Notes: generated by a model from the sequence alone, not told the origin. A stretch of DNA of 64,000 bases from Nilaparvata lugens (GCF_014356525.2 NC_052518.1:8279978-8343977); one strand, 5' to 3'; positions 31,431 through 49,520 are shown, counted from the first letter of the stretch. Numbers and translations: made by a program.

Positions 31431-32050
31431 ATTTTAAACAGTTATATTTATTTTTAGAAATGATGTACACAACCAATTTCACATCAAAATACTCACAGAA
31501 TTATCAAGTTTATGATGATGACCCAATTTTAAACAGTTATATTTATTTTTTAAAAATGGTGTACACAAACCAATTTTACATAAAATTACTCACAGAAGTA
31601 TCAAGTTTATGATGATGTATTATAAGTGTTCTATGTACCCTCCTTTTGAGGCTCGGTCGACATCTAGACGGTAGCCAAATTCATCCCAGACTGTTCGCAA
31701 GATGTCTGTCTTCTCGGACTTAAGCTACTGCATATCTTGGTTTCTAGCTCCTCAATATCATGTGCTAAGAGAGGAACATAAACACGATCTTTAACGTTGT
31801 TCCTCCCTTAGCACTTGATATTGAGGAGCTAAAAAACCAAGATATGTATTAGCTAAAGTCCGAGAAGACATCGAACATTCTGGGATGAATTTGGCTACGG
31901 TCTCGATGTCGTCCGGGCCTCAAAAGGAGGGTACATGGAGCACTTATAATACATCATCATAAACTTGATACTTCTATGAGTAATTTTATGTAAAATTGGT
32001 TTGTGTACACCATTTTTTAAAATAAATATAACTGTTTAAAATTGGATCAT
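31431..32050. mobile_element. 531-bp palindrome with two transposase C-termini
   Basis: Arms of about 255 bp (31520-31772 and 31808-32050) pair around a short AT-rich centre. On the minus strand of the left arm, bases down to 31620 encode VWDEFGYRLDVDRASKGGYI, then EHL and stop. The right arm encodes the same end on the + strand with a few changes (EFGYGLDVVRASKGGYMEHL, stop at 31947-31949). This ending resembles C-termini of IS630/Tc1/mariner-type transposases, but that assignment is from memory. The outer 95 bp of the left arm is duplicated again at 31431-31525. Confidence 0.8.
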
Positions 32051-32900
32051 TCTTTTTTAAATACCCGGTAATTTCTTTCGTCAATTCTATCAATTTTATT
32101 CCATCACTTTCGTGGTTCACTACTTCATGAGTAGTGTCTGATAATGATAGCACTTACGATAACCACCCCTAGCGATATTGCTAATAAACTACTGAATTTA
32201 ATAAAATACTGATTTGTGAAGTGAGTGACAAATATGAATTTTTTATTATTAGAACTGGTCCCAACTCCTATTGCCGTTGTAACTGTCAAGTATTTTTAGT
32301 GAATTAGTCATTGGAATCAGTAGTTTACTCTGTTCTAACTTCTGAAATCGAGACTCTAGGGAATTGATTATTTGTTCTTGTCCATCCAGTTTTGTCAAGA
32401 TATAAGCTGCAAAATATGATTAGTGTATTTTTCTACTTCACTTTTTGTGTCTCCGATTTCGGTCTGTTTTCTTTCGAGACAATCTGGGCGAAAGTTTATT
32501 TCTTGAAAATCAAATCAAATAATTTCTATTGACTAAAAACAAAGCATTATAAACAACTTACAATATCCATCCAAAATTCTGATAATAATTATTACTTGTT
32601 CAAAAAATTTTTAGTAAGCTTTAAAACTAATAGACATTAAGGAAAAAAACAGTTTCTGGTAGGTTATTTCTTGACTGCACCTCCATTGTTTGGATTGTGG
32701 GTTTGGTGGAATATTCTTTATTGTATTCTTTCGTGAAACTCTTTAATTTTTTGTCCTTGAATTTTTGCAATCCAATTTCCACAGTGCAGTCTCTGAGTTT
32801 CACTTTTACTGAAATGTATGGGGCTCTGTTCTAATTTGAGCTATCTATTTTCCAGATGAACCGTCCACTCCAACAATGATACCCTGACTTCACACATTCG

Positions 32901-35052
32901 ATGCCTGCGAGAAAACTACAACATTTTACACTTTTTATCAACGACAACACATTTGGATTAACACATTCAAAGCTTGCAGATCAATTTCACCTAGCCACTA
33001 CGCTTTTGAGACTGCAAAAAGAAGAAACTAGTTCTAGTATTAATCCTCATTTGACGGTAAATATTTTTGCTAGTATTATCATGTTTTCCATTTTTAGACA
33101 GGCTTGTAAGTTATGGGAATTATGGCAGTATTATTACTACGATTTTAAGATTCAGTTTATCACTCCTTAATCGCTCAACCAATGCAAAACTATTAATACT
33201 ACATCATTTTATTTTCATGACCTGTAGGTCCTCCAAATTCTACTTGGTGACTTCCAGCTATTTGTAGAACCATAACTTGACTTTTACCCTTTTTCTCGAG
33301 TTTTTGGTTCTCCTCGACCCTTCAGGACAGATAACTTGTCCTAGCCCATGTTCTTCAATTATATTGTTTGCCTTCTTTATTCAAAGGACTGAGGTGGGGA
33401 CAGTTTAAAGCTATAGCAAAGGACTACTAAGGGACTTAGCCTCTTGGATTAAGGTAGACAAGCAATTTATTGAAGACCATGGACTAGGCCAAACTATTTG
33501 CCCCCTTGGATTAATGTAGACAAGCAATTTATTGAAGAACATGGACTAGGCCAAGCTATTTGCCCCCTTGGACTAAGGTAGACAAGCAATTTATTGAAGA
33601 CCATGGACTAGGCCAAGCTATTTGCCCCCTTGGACTAAGGTAGACAAGCAATTTATTGAAGAACGTGGACTAGGCCAAGCTATTTGCCCCCTTGGACTAA
33701 GGTAGACAAGCAGTTTATTGAAGAACATGGACTAGGCCAAGCTATTTGCCCCCTTGGATTAAGGTAGACAAGCAGTTTATTGAAGAACATGGACTAGGCC
33801 AAGCTATTTGCCCCCTTGGACTAAGGTAGACAAGCAATTTATTGAAGAACATGGACTAGGCCAAGCTATTTGCCCCCTTGGATTAAGTTAGACAATCAAT
33901 TTATTGAAGACCATGGACTAGGCCAAGCTATTTGCCCCCTTGGATTAAGGTAGACAAGCAATTTATTGAAGACCATGGACTAGGCCAAGCTATTTGCCCC
34001 CTTGGACTAAAGTAGACAAGAAATTTATTGAAGACCATGGACTAGGCCAAGCTATTTGCCCCCTTGGACTAAGGTAGACAAGCAATTTATTGAAGAACAT
34101 GGACTAGGCCAAGCTATTTGCCCCCTTGGATTAAGGTAGACAAGCAATTTATTGAAGAATATGTACTATTTGTCCTGAATGATACGAAGATAACCAACAA
34201 CCTGAGAAAAAGGGCAAACAATTGAAATTTATCAAAAATTAGGTGGACGTTATTATTTTTCTTCCGAGAGACTATAAACGGTGTATAACCAACATATTAT
34301 GTGGAATCTGTACAATTACTACAATAATACCGTACAATTTCACCTAGTACACAAGTGTACTCTCAAAGAAAGTTTCAAAAGCTCGATTTGAATGAATTTG
34401 ACCATTTAAATTTGAATCAATATTAGTTTTGCATTGTAAGCGTTCCATGTATTTTGTTGTAATTTTTTCTTTTTTATTTTCCAACTAAATTCGATCCAAA
34501 TTAGGTTTCCACAATATTTACTCTAAATAAAAATTAATTCAAAAATGATCAAGATAGGTTAATAAACGTACAGTAACATTACTGACCATACTTCACTCTT
34601 AGAATAATAGATGTGCTTTCTAGCAATAAGAAAGTCAGTGAGAACTACCCACTTCTGATTCACAATATCATATTTTTTGTGTGTTTTGTGTCCATTTTAC
34701 ATTTAAATATTTTCGCTGTGATCTTCTTTGATCTCATTCCATTGTACAGCTTCAATCAAATTATTGTGTGCTGCTTTCATGTATGTATGCATTGAAATAT
34801 TATCATAATTTATCATGTAGATTACAGTGTTAGAAGCTTCAACTTAATATTTGTATGTGTAGGTTACTCATGATATGGTTGTAACATAATATATGTGTTT
34901 GAAGTGTGGAAATTCATGAATATGCTCAACTTAGCAATGCGTGAACGCATGATACGCGTTCGAACATATACGAATCTTTTCAGATTCACTCTCAGTCTCA
35001 AAGGCTGGTTTGGAAGGAGTCTTTGGATGATTTACTTCTACAGGATGTCTGA
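32901..35052 (+). CDS. Weak candidate two-exon gene, 74 aa
   Basis: Possible exon 1 is 32901-33056 (52 codons from ATG; starts MPARKLQHFTLFIN, ends SSSINPHLT) with donor ACG|GTAAAT. Possible exon 2 is 34984-35052 after TCTTTTCAG, encoding IHSQSQRLVWKESLDDLLLQ, then DV and stop. Both are phase 0. The second segment has convincing coding texture (amphipathic, acidic end). Exon 1 is preceded by in-frame stops, so its ATG would be the start, 36 bases after an acceptor-like TTTTCCAG. The family is unknown and no poly(A) signal was confirmed. The supposed intron would contain the entire 62-bp array element. It could equally be the last exon of a gene whose other exons I missed, or chance. Confidence 0.25.
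33286..34216. mobile_element. Inverted-repeat element enclosing the 62-bp array
   Basis: Left end ACCCTTTTTCTCGAGTTTTT and inverted right end GCCCTTTTTCTCAGGTTGTT extend about 44 bp each to TTCAGGACA (33329 and 34171). Just inside the left end, GTCCTAGCCCATGTTCTTCA is an inverted copy of part of the array unit, so the array unit derives from the element's own subterminal sequence. No target duplication was identified with confidence. Confidence 0.7.
33441..34165 (+). repeat. 62-bp minisatellite, about 11.6 copies
   Basis: TAGACAA begins at 33455 and then every 62 bp to 34137 (12 starts) with no indel in the spacing. The consensus carries AATTTATTGAAGAACATGGA and CCAAGCTATTTGCCCCCTTG. Variants are single-base (GAACATGG or GACCATGG, GGATTAAGG or GGACTAAGG) and alternate along the array. 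62 is not a multiple of three, and all frames are closed, so it is not coding. Confidence 0.95.
34220..34983. other. AT-rich stretch, nothing recognised
   Basis: Short frames at 34613-34795 and 34895-35083 are unremarkable, apart from the overlap of the second with the possible exon at 34984-35052. Confidence 0.3.
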
Positions 35053-35324
35053 TAAGTCACTCCCTATTTTTATACAACTATAATTTCTTTATGAACCAAA
35101 TTTGTTAGAACAGAGGTTGATGCCTCATTTCAAGTCACATCTTTCTTCTTCTTCTTTTCTACTTCCTCTCTTCCTTCTCGAGGATTTGAGCTCTTTTCAA
35201 TAACATTTGAATTCAACTTGGAGTTACTAGTCTTCTCCAATTTACAAAATACGGAATTATCGAACATGTTGATGACGAAACGCAGCAAAAAATAATTGCA
35301 ATATGGATGTCAATGAAATTTTTG

Positions 35325-35780
35325 GTAGCTCGAGAAGCTCATCACCAATCTTGAAAGATGTACTTACGAATGAGAATGGGTTAGAGAATGAGGTTGAAAA
35401 GTACATGGTGAACGAAAAGGAGTCTCGAACTCGCCGTAGGGCAACCAATGTTTGCACCAGACTTTAGCACTATGAGAGCACACAGGGCGAGACCTGGCCT
35501 GTCCCCGGCTAGCAGCTGGTCATTGGGCTTGTACGACGCACTCCCCGAAGTTTCGCCAAGTTTCGCAGCTCAAGAAACTCATCTACTATCTTGAAGGATA
35601 TAGGTACTTACGAATAAAAATTGGATAGAAAATGAGGTTGAAAAGTACCAAAAAATGGCCCTACGGGGATGTTAGGACTCCTTTTCGTTCGCCATGTACT
35701 TCTCAACCTCATTCTCTAACCCATTCTCATTCGTGAGTACATCTTTCAAGATTGGCGACGAGCTTCTCGAGCTGCAAAAT
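35325..35780. repeat. Inverted repeat with 110-bp arms and an extra half copy
   Basis: Left arm about 35328-35450 (GAATGAGAATGGGTTAGAGA, then AACGAAAAGGAGTC) pairs with 35665-35775 (GACTCCTTTTCGTTCGCCAT). A third, diverged direct copy (AGGATATAGGTACTTACGAA) lies between them at 35565-35660. Probably a fold-back MITE. The minus-strand frame at 35257-35457 comes from it. Confidence 0.65.
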
Positions 35781-38114
35781 ATTTCATTGGACATTTGCAG
35801 CCAATCCATCATCATAATATTACTATTATTCTATCTTCGTACTCAAAAATAAGTTTGGATAGTAAAATTCCATAACCATTCTCATCATTTTGTAGCCTAA
35901 ATTAGGATAGATAAATAGCTCTTTGAATAAAAGTCTTTCGAAATACCCATTCCTCAGCATATTACAAAAGACGTACTAAGAGCTTTAATTCATGTTGTGA
36001 CTTCACAGCTCCAAAATTATTATGAGTATGGTAATGGTATCCTTTTAATGTATATTAATTAATATTTATGTTTTCCAGCTTCATAACTTATATCAATCAT
36101 CAATATATTATATTCAGTACAAAGAAAAATAATTTTAACACTAGTCATTGTTGAATAAACGGGCTCCACGCTGCTTGATTAATATTTTGCTTACTCCATT
36201 CCTATTTTTTTATTACTGACGCTTAATACTTTTTAATTAGTATAACTTGACAATTAATCTAGCTGTTTCCGTTTTTTGTGAGCTATTCCCATATTATGTT
36301 TTCAATGATCATGATATTCAAGACGTCTTTTCCGCTATGATTGTATTACAAATGTATAAAATTAAACTTTTTCATGTAACGTTTCCATAACTTGATATTT
36401 TTCAAGTTATTATCTGCATAAATTATTAATCATTCAATGTTTTACTCTATTATAATGAAAATTGTTTCAAATTCTACTTGTTAAATTCCAAAGGTACAAC
36501 TATGCAACACGCATTAGGTACTCATTGCCATTCATTATGCGCTCAAAAAGATGTAAGCATATTTTTATTGGAAAGTGATGTGATATATGTATTGTAATAA
36601 TGTTTTCTTGTACTAGCTATAACATTATTATTATTATCAAGACTGGAAAGTATTCTAAAGTCTTCACAAACACTCCATGTAGTAGGTAGCCTATGTTATT
36701 AATTTACAATTCCCATGATATTATAAATTATTTTGTAATTGTAAGATTTGAAGAAATTCAACTAGCTGGCATAGACTGCTAGAAAACTAGCCAATGATAA
36801 TCAAGAGACTGCTTTCGTTTTATTTTGTCATAGATACACATTTTATTTATTGTTATTAGAACAATCCCACATTTTTACTGGAATATTTATAGAATTATTG
36901 CAGTATTTATTATTTTACATGGCAGCTGTTTTAGTTTCTGCTTTTCATATTTTATCTCTGTTTTCCATATTTCATCGTAGTTATATAATATTTTTTTATA
37001 TTATTTTGTGTGGATTATTGCAATTCTTTACCTTGATGGTTATCTGATTCAATATTAAAGCATGTCAAGTCTTTTCACATGATAAACTACTCATATTCAA
37101 CAAGTAAGTTATAATAGGTTTGTGTAAAATAATTTTTCAACTAAATTGTAACTTATTGGGTTTTTATTAAACTCAAATATTCTCTTAGATACTTACATTT
37201 AATTGCTTATTAATTTCAAATATATGACTAGTACTTCATTTAAAACATTCCTAGATGTTCAAATTTTGTTATAATTTAGATTTTTCAAATATATGAGTGT
37301 AACTTTTCATCAGAAAATGTGAATTACTGTAGCTGAACAAACTATTTTTCTATTTTTCATTGCTCTGTAATATTTTACAATTTTCATTAAATGCTTGGTA
37401 TAAACTTGATGTTTATTCATTATATATTTGAAATGCCTTCTACTTGAAGTATTGTAGATAATTCCTCTTCTTAATATTTTGGGTCTGCAAAACTACCAAA
37501 GTTCAACAATAAATAATCATACCATCGGCCTGAAATTGACAAAATATAAGTACCTATACTATGTATACAGTGAAATGTTGAATACAGGTGTAGGAATTTG
37601 ATATTACTGTGTATATAGACCTATTGTAGGTATTGTGTTCAGTGTTGAGATGTCCAAGAACTTTTTTAATTTAACGAAATGATAGAGATGGAAAAGTTGA
37701 CATTCTCAATCTCAAATAAAGAAATGTCAATTATATATTATTTTGTGAATGCCTTTATAAAGTATCACATCATAAGAGTCACTCGTCAATGTTGAATGGA
37801 GATAAAAACAAAGTTTATGGATTATTATCATGGAAATTCACTTTGCTTAGAGCCGTGTGGTGTTTATGAATTAATAAATTCAAACTCATGTTTTTTAATT
37901 TATTAATTGTAAAAGAGATAGAGATTTATAAATTCAATTTATCTAACAATTTACAATTTCTAAATTTTACAATTTATCTAAGGTAGGCTATAAGGCAGAA
38001 TTTATAATAAATTCTATATTGAAATAGAATATTTAAAATTCCATAAGAAAATTCCATATCATTCTATAAATACGTAAATTATAATAAATTTTGGTTTAGG
38101 AATAATTTGTAGTG
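35781..38114. other. AT-rich intergenic DNA
   Basis: No gene recognised. The block near 37735-37875 (GAATGCCTTTATAAAGTATC, then ATTCACTTTGC and CCGTGTGGTGTTTATGAATT) recurs near 38715-38850, flanking the hAT element; it is a direct duplication of roughly 130 bp about 975 bp apart. Confidence 0.45.
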
Positions 38115-38609
38115 CAGTGGTCTTCAATCTTTTATTATTCAAGGGCCAAATTTTTGTCATGGAAGGCCGCATTGATTAACCTCATATATACATAGCCTAC
38201 AGGTCTGTATACATGTATACATACATTTGCTATGTAAATATATATGTGTGTGGTTGAATTTTGTCTCAGGTTAAAATAATTTATATGAATTTGTTATAAC
38301 ATTTTACATTTGTTGATACTCAAACTCAACATGAAAATATTAAATTTGTGACTTACAGTTCAGTTAGTGAGAAACTTGACACTGTTTTGTTTTTACTAAT
38401 CTGTCAACATTGGTTTTTATGCCAGATGTGGCAATTCGAAAGGAGTTCTCTAAATGAGTCTTAGAAATACGGTTTCTCAGCTTTGATTTCACATTATTTA
38501 TTCTTGAAAATAGCTGCTGACATATGTAACATTGTTCTATTTGCTTGGAACAAAATCATATGGCGGGCCACACAAATATAAGCGGCGGGCCGCGGGATGA
38601 AGACCACTG
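38115..38609 (-). mobile_element. Non-autonomous hAT element, 495 bp
   Basis: Ends CAGTGGTCTTCAATC and, inverted, CAGTGGTCTTCATCC, with flanks TTGTAGTG (38107-38114) and GTGTAGTG (38610-38617), a 7/8 target duplication. It is a different hAT family from 4908 and 9719. The interior retains a transposase C-terminus on the minus strand. Confidence 0.85.
38364..38555 (-). pseudogene. hAT transposase C-terminal fragment (Charlie-like)
   Basis: The minus-strand frame reads QLFSRINNVKSKLRNRISKT, then HLENSFRIATSGIKTNVDRL and VKTKQCQVSH before TAA at 38366-38364. This matches the (CE)QLFSxMNxVKSKxRxRLTDxHLxxxLRIATSxxxPDIDxLVxxKQxQxSH ending of hAT transposases of the Charlie/GTF2IRD2-like group. Only about 60 residues survive, without the catalytic core. 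Confidence 0.85.
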
Positions 38610-39154
38610 GTGTAGTGTGTAGCGGTGTAGCCTATTTATCTCAAGTCACTCACCAATTTATTAATTTATAAGTGATAAAAAAAGCCAAAAAAATGCCAAT
38701 TATATATTATTTTTTGAATGCCTTTATAAAGTACCTATCACATCATAAAAGTCACTTTTCAAAGTTTTACTTGTTAAATGGAGAAAGTTTATGGATTAAA
38801 ATCATGGAAATTCACTTTGCATAAAACCGTGTGGTGTTTATGAATTAATGTGATGAAAAAGTATAGGTGCGTTACCTATTCATCACAAGTCACTCATCAC
38901 CAATAAAATTTATGAATTTATAAGAGTTTAACAAAGTAGGTATAGATGCCATCAGTTTTTTGGAGTTTGTACATTCGTTACTACTCCAGAACTACTAGAA
39001 ACATTAGAAGCCAGTAATAAAATTTTTTAATTTTAGAAAAAGCTATTTTTTCTTTAAAAAAACAGGAAGTTTGGCAATTAATGTCAGGTTAATATTATTT
39101 TGGTAAATACCCTCACCTTCAAGTTTATGGTGTTGATATATTAGATACCGTACC

Positions 39155-39205
39155 ACTAAGGTTATGGTAAGGTATAAGGTACGGTAAGGTAAGGTAAGAT
39201 AATAA
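39155..39205 (+). repeat. GGTAAGGTA simple repeat
   Basis: Short array of GGTA(A/C)GGTAAG words. It creates many GT-donor-like motifs that should not be read as splice sites. Confidence 0.7.
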
Positions 39206-39252
39206 CTTGAGCCTGGTGTTGCACGTACGTGTCTACACCTTGAACTCTTAAC

Positions 39253-39403
39253 CGTCACAGTGAAAATATAATTTTCATTAGTTGTGATTGGACTGTTCCC
39301 ACTCAGCACGGCCGAGCGAGTATAATGGGTCCATTAGAACTTATGGGAATAATATTCTCACTGTGTACCTATCACTTTTCCACTCTCACTGATTTGTGAG
39401 AAT
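39253..39403. mobile_element. MITE, CCCACTCA(G/T)CACGGCC family, 5'-truncated
   Basis: Shares GACTGTTCCCACTCAGCACG and ACTTATGGGAATAATATTCT with the 52460 copy. The right end (CACTGATTTGTGAGAATCC) is present, but the left TCCCACA end is not. Confidence 0.6.
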
Positions 39404-40119
39404 CCAGCTTGAACGTGCTAATCCCGTCGATTGGCGAACTCTGTTCTTTAATCATAGATTGTGAGGCCCATCAGGCACAGTTGTTTGCTTGTGGAATGCG
39501 CGCCCCCTCATAGCATCTGTCTACGGTCTCCGTTTTCTAGGCTAATGAGACTGGACAATGCTGTCAAAAGATAGGAATCCCAAAGGTTTTATGTTTTCAA
39601 AACTACAATATATTGTGCAGTGCACAGTAGCAGTCGAGACATCAATATAATTCATTCCCATATAAGATCTATATGAAAACAAGTTAATCATGCATTATTT
39701 TTACTTTTTAGAACACATTAGACATCGTCACGTCTACGCAGTGTATAGGCAAACATAGGACCTTCTTGAAACAATTTTATTGGAAGTACAGTAGGACTAT
39801 TCAATGAAACTGGACCATATCTTTCTCAAATTTTAAATATTCCTTCCAAAAATAATTAATTATGTAATGTGGGTCCAAGGTACTAGGTCTACCTAGTTTA
39901 TCTTTGCTTCAATTCTTGAATTATTTAAAAAGTAAAAAACGATTGCCCTGAATAATTTAATAATCTTTCCAATGACAAATAGAAGTGAATTTCTGTCCAT
40001 AATAAGGGCGCTACCCCAGTTCCAAAAGATTAGGCCTACATCATGATCTTGTGGTGGGACATAATTCAATATGACTGACTGCTACCATGAAGTAGGTAAA
40101 AGGATCTGCTATCGCTTAC

Positions 40120-41165
40120 TAGGCTATAAAATAGAATGACTGCCTTTATTTTTGACCTAGGAGGGCGAAGTTAAGGTGCAGTCGGCCCTCTATTAAACTT
40201 GACCCTCAATTAATGAGGAGGCAGAATCTCAGATTGGCTAGATTTGCATCTGTCTAATAAACATAAACTGGACGGTTCTGTTTCATGTTCTTAAGATAAA
40301 ATGGAAGGTTGGGTTTCTGCATTCAAATGGAAATAATATGTTGATATTGTTTGAAATGTTCTGATAATTTAAAATAATAAATACAAATAGCGAAGTTATT
40401 TGATTAGCTGTTTCTAGCACAATTGGAATTTGGACAAAATTAAACGATGAGACAATTATTAATTCAGGCAATTTTTGCTATGCATGGGCTTTTTCCTCAG
40501 CAACATAGAAGCCAAAGAACGGCATAGCGCTCAGCATGTTAAATACAACCACGGTTAAATTACGTCATCGCATGTCTGCGCTATGTGACGTCATTTGACC
40601 GAGGTTAAATTTAATATTGACTCAAGAGTAATGTGCAACCGTGAGGGGTGGCAACCAAATATCGATATATCAGAAGCAAAATATCGATATTCGGTATTCC
40701 AATATATCTGGTAAATATAGATTCTTGATAACAATATTCATTATAAGAGGACGCATTTGTTTTCAAATTAATTTCCATGATAATGACATTGACAATCCTT
40801 ATTGAGACAGCATAATACAAATATAACCTGGCGTACAAATCCACATGCGTGCATACCGATATAATCGGAAATATCGACATTTACTTTTATCGATATTTCG
40901 TATGACCAAAATCGATGTCTTGAAATGTTTTGCTATCAAAGAATTGCATCTAACCACAGAATCTCAGATTGGCTAGATTTTCATCTGTCTAATAAACATA
41001 AACTGGACGGTTCTGTTTCATGTTTTTAAGGTAAAATGGAAGGTTGGGTTTCTGCTTCTAAATATGAAATCCCTTCTTCTTTGTGATCTAACCTAATCGG
41101 AAATATCGATATTTCGTATGACCAATATCGATGTCTTAAAAATTTTTGCTATCAAAGTATGTAAC
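40120..41165. repeat. Direct repeats and ATCGAT-rich segments
   Basis: CAGAATCTCAGATTGGCTAG to AAGGTTGGGTTTCTGC occurs at about 40212-40320 and 40959-41057. TATCGATATTTCGTATGACC-type sequence occurs at about 40890 and 41104. A short inverted-repeat element (AACCACGGTTAAATTACGTC against GACCGAGGTTAAATTTAA) lies at 40548-40616. Positions 40130-40200 (CCTAGGAGGGCGAAGTT, GCAGTCGGCCCTCTATT) match 56224-56290 and look like a LINE-type tail. No gene is recognised. Confidence 0.6.
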
Positions 41166-41371
41166 CTTAGCTAACCAATTTCAACTCAAGTCTCAACAAC
41201 CAACTGAAGAAACTAAAATTATTAATCGCGGCATTTAATATCTTACTAAGATAACTTCAGTAGGCTAATATTTCATATCAATTTTGTTGATTCTACTCAG
41301 CACCTCTTGTTACTTACACTGCTGCTGTCTATAAAAGTTCTCAACTATTTTCTAATTAAATAAACCTTTAC

Positions 41372-41503
41372 CTTGTCACATCTGCAATCAGCATAGTTGG
41401 AATCTGGATTCAAAACTTTAGCACAAGACAACTTAGCAATATTATGAAATGAAACCGAAACCTCAACACTATTCAATTTGTCGAATTCGTTCAAGGGTTT
41501 CAT
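41372..41503 (-). CDS. Candidate first coding exon, minus strand
   Basis: Read on the minus strand: ATG at 41503, 44 open codons (MKPLNEFDKLNSVEVSVSFH, ending DCRCDK), then AAG|GTAAAG donor at 41372/41371. The start, codon choice and donor are all plausible, but I found no continuing exon down to 38600 and recognise no family. It lies 1.2 kb beyond the tubulin 3' end on the same strand. Chance is a real possibility. Confidence 0.25.
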
Positions 41504-41554
41504 AATATACTAGCATTTCAATTTATATACTCAGATTTCAAAGTTATAAAAGTC

Positions 41555-41635
41555 AGGGTAATGAATAAAATGGATGTTTATTCCACATTAGTATAATTCT
41601 CTTATGAAATATACATCCATTTTATACATTACCAT
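41555..41635. repeat. Hairpin upstream of the 41503 ATG
   Basis: TAATGAATAAAATGGATGT (41561-41579) and ACATCCATTTTATACATTA (41611-41629) pair with one mismatch around a 31-base loop. Confidence 0.6.
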
Positions 41636-41960
41636 ACCATATTTGAATGTTCCACAAAATCCAAGAGTAAATTTCATAAAGTTTCTTGACTAATTGCTTT
41701 ACTTACTGAGAATATTGTGATAAAATTACTTTATGTAAGTGTAGTACAGTGAAGAAAATAGCGATTTTTTAATAATACATCATCGCAGTATATCAAGTAT
41801 TGATTAAAACTAGATGATCTGGGTTCTTGTAAGTTTGTCTAACTTAATGCACAAAGTTTACAAAGAAAGAATTTGTGTATTATATCAATCATAGAATTTA
41901 TTCATAAATGAAAATCACAAATTCTATTGAACATTCCATTAATTTGTGAATCACTTACAG

Positions 41961-42041
41961 GACTGCAAATGTGGACAACTGAAGATGTGTTGCAACAAAT
42001 ACAAAACTGCAGCAGTCCTGTGAATTGGTTAATACTGTAAA
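41961..42041 (+). CDS. Candidate terminal exon, plus strand
   Basis: After a good acceptor (CACTTACAG ending at 41960) two frames are open: phase 0 gives DCKCGQLKMCCNKYKTAAVL and stop; the other gives MWTTEDVLQQIQNCSSPVNW, then LIL and stop at 42041. A TAATAAAA word follows within about 60 bases. No upstream exon was located, so this remains a weak candidate. Confidence 0.18.
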
Positions 42042-42215
42042 ATGAATTGGCAATAGAATTAAGAATTATGGATAAGTTAATGTAATTATTTAATAAAAAA
42101 TAAGTAATTTCAACACAAAGATTTGAATTAGTTAGCTTGTATGAAATTTGTGCAATGAGAGAAAACTTGTTTAATTTGAAAAAAGAAAGCGTCATAAGTT
42201 GTGAAAGGCTGTCTT

Positions 42216-42221
42216 TTTATT
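42216..42221 (-). terminator. Likely poly(A) signal of beta-tubulin
   Basis: AATAAA on the minus strand, about 520 bases after the tubulin stop. It is the only canonical hexamer I see in that interval, which would give a 3' UTR of a little over 0.5 kb. Confidence 0.5.
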
Positions 42222-42740
42222 TGGAACGAATACAAAAATGTCATAAGTATGTTACAAAAAATATATCAATATATCCAATAATTTTGGCGAAAATAAACAG
42301 GTATCGAACAAAATAACTGTTAACAGTTACAGGAAAAACGTTTACAACAGATTTAAGAAGAAATGTTTACCATAAAAAATAAATTTCAAAATTAAACGCC
42401 ACTTTATGCAATACAGAATAAAAGCTAATCACTCGGTAAGCTGCAGCACATGCGGTTATCACCGGTAAATCTTTGTGACGATTCACACTAAACTATGTAA
42501 AGTAATGTAGACTACTAGGTCTTGAAACTTAGTCGCGTCTTTAGTTTCATAATCAGTCATCGATCGTTTCAAATAATAATTAATATACTATACAAGAGAA
42601 TCTGTATCTTGAAATCAGACATTATTACACACAATATAGTATAAACTCATTCGATTAATGTGAAACGATCGGTGAACAAGAAATTATAAAACAGGGTAAA
42701 TGTTTTTCTTGAAACTGTTGGCGTGTTGTCGCTGCACTGC

Positions 42741-49354
<6,614 letters not shown>

Positions 49355-49399
49355 CTTGATGAAAAATGTGAAAAGTCTTGGTAAATTTGGTACTTAGTA

Positions 49400-49520
49400 T
49401 GAAGCGCGAAACAACCTCGCTGAGTTCCGAATCGCAAGTGAACGTTTGCCTGCTTTGTAGCGAGCTTGTATGCAGTCCACCAGCCTACGCCTTTCCCGGC
49501 TTCTCATTGGCTGGTTTGTC
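49400..49520 (-). promoter_or_regulatory. Beta-tubulin promoter region
   Basis: On the minus strand a CCAAT box (CAGCCAATGAGAA, 49502-49513) lies about 150 bases before the ATG, and an initiator-like ACTCAGCG lies near 49421. No TATA box is obvious. The 5' UTR would be roughly 70 bases (TTTTCATCAAG before the ATG) if that initiator is used. Confidence 0.45.

Noticed and set aside
33441..34165. Regularly spaced repeats suggesting a CRISPR array
   Set aside because: The whole 62-bp unit repeats with no unique spacers, the host is a eukaryote, and the array lies inside an inverted-repeat transposon.
39155..39205. Many GGTAAG donor-like sites
   Set aside because: They come from a GGTAAGGTA simple repeat with no coding frame upstream.
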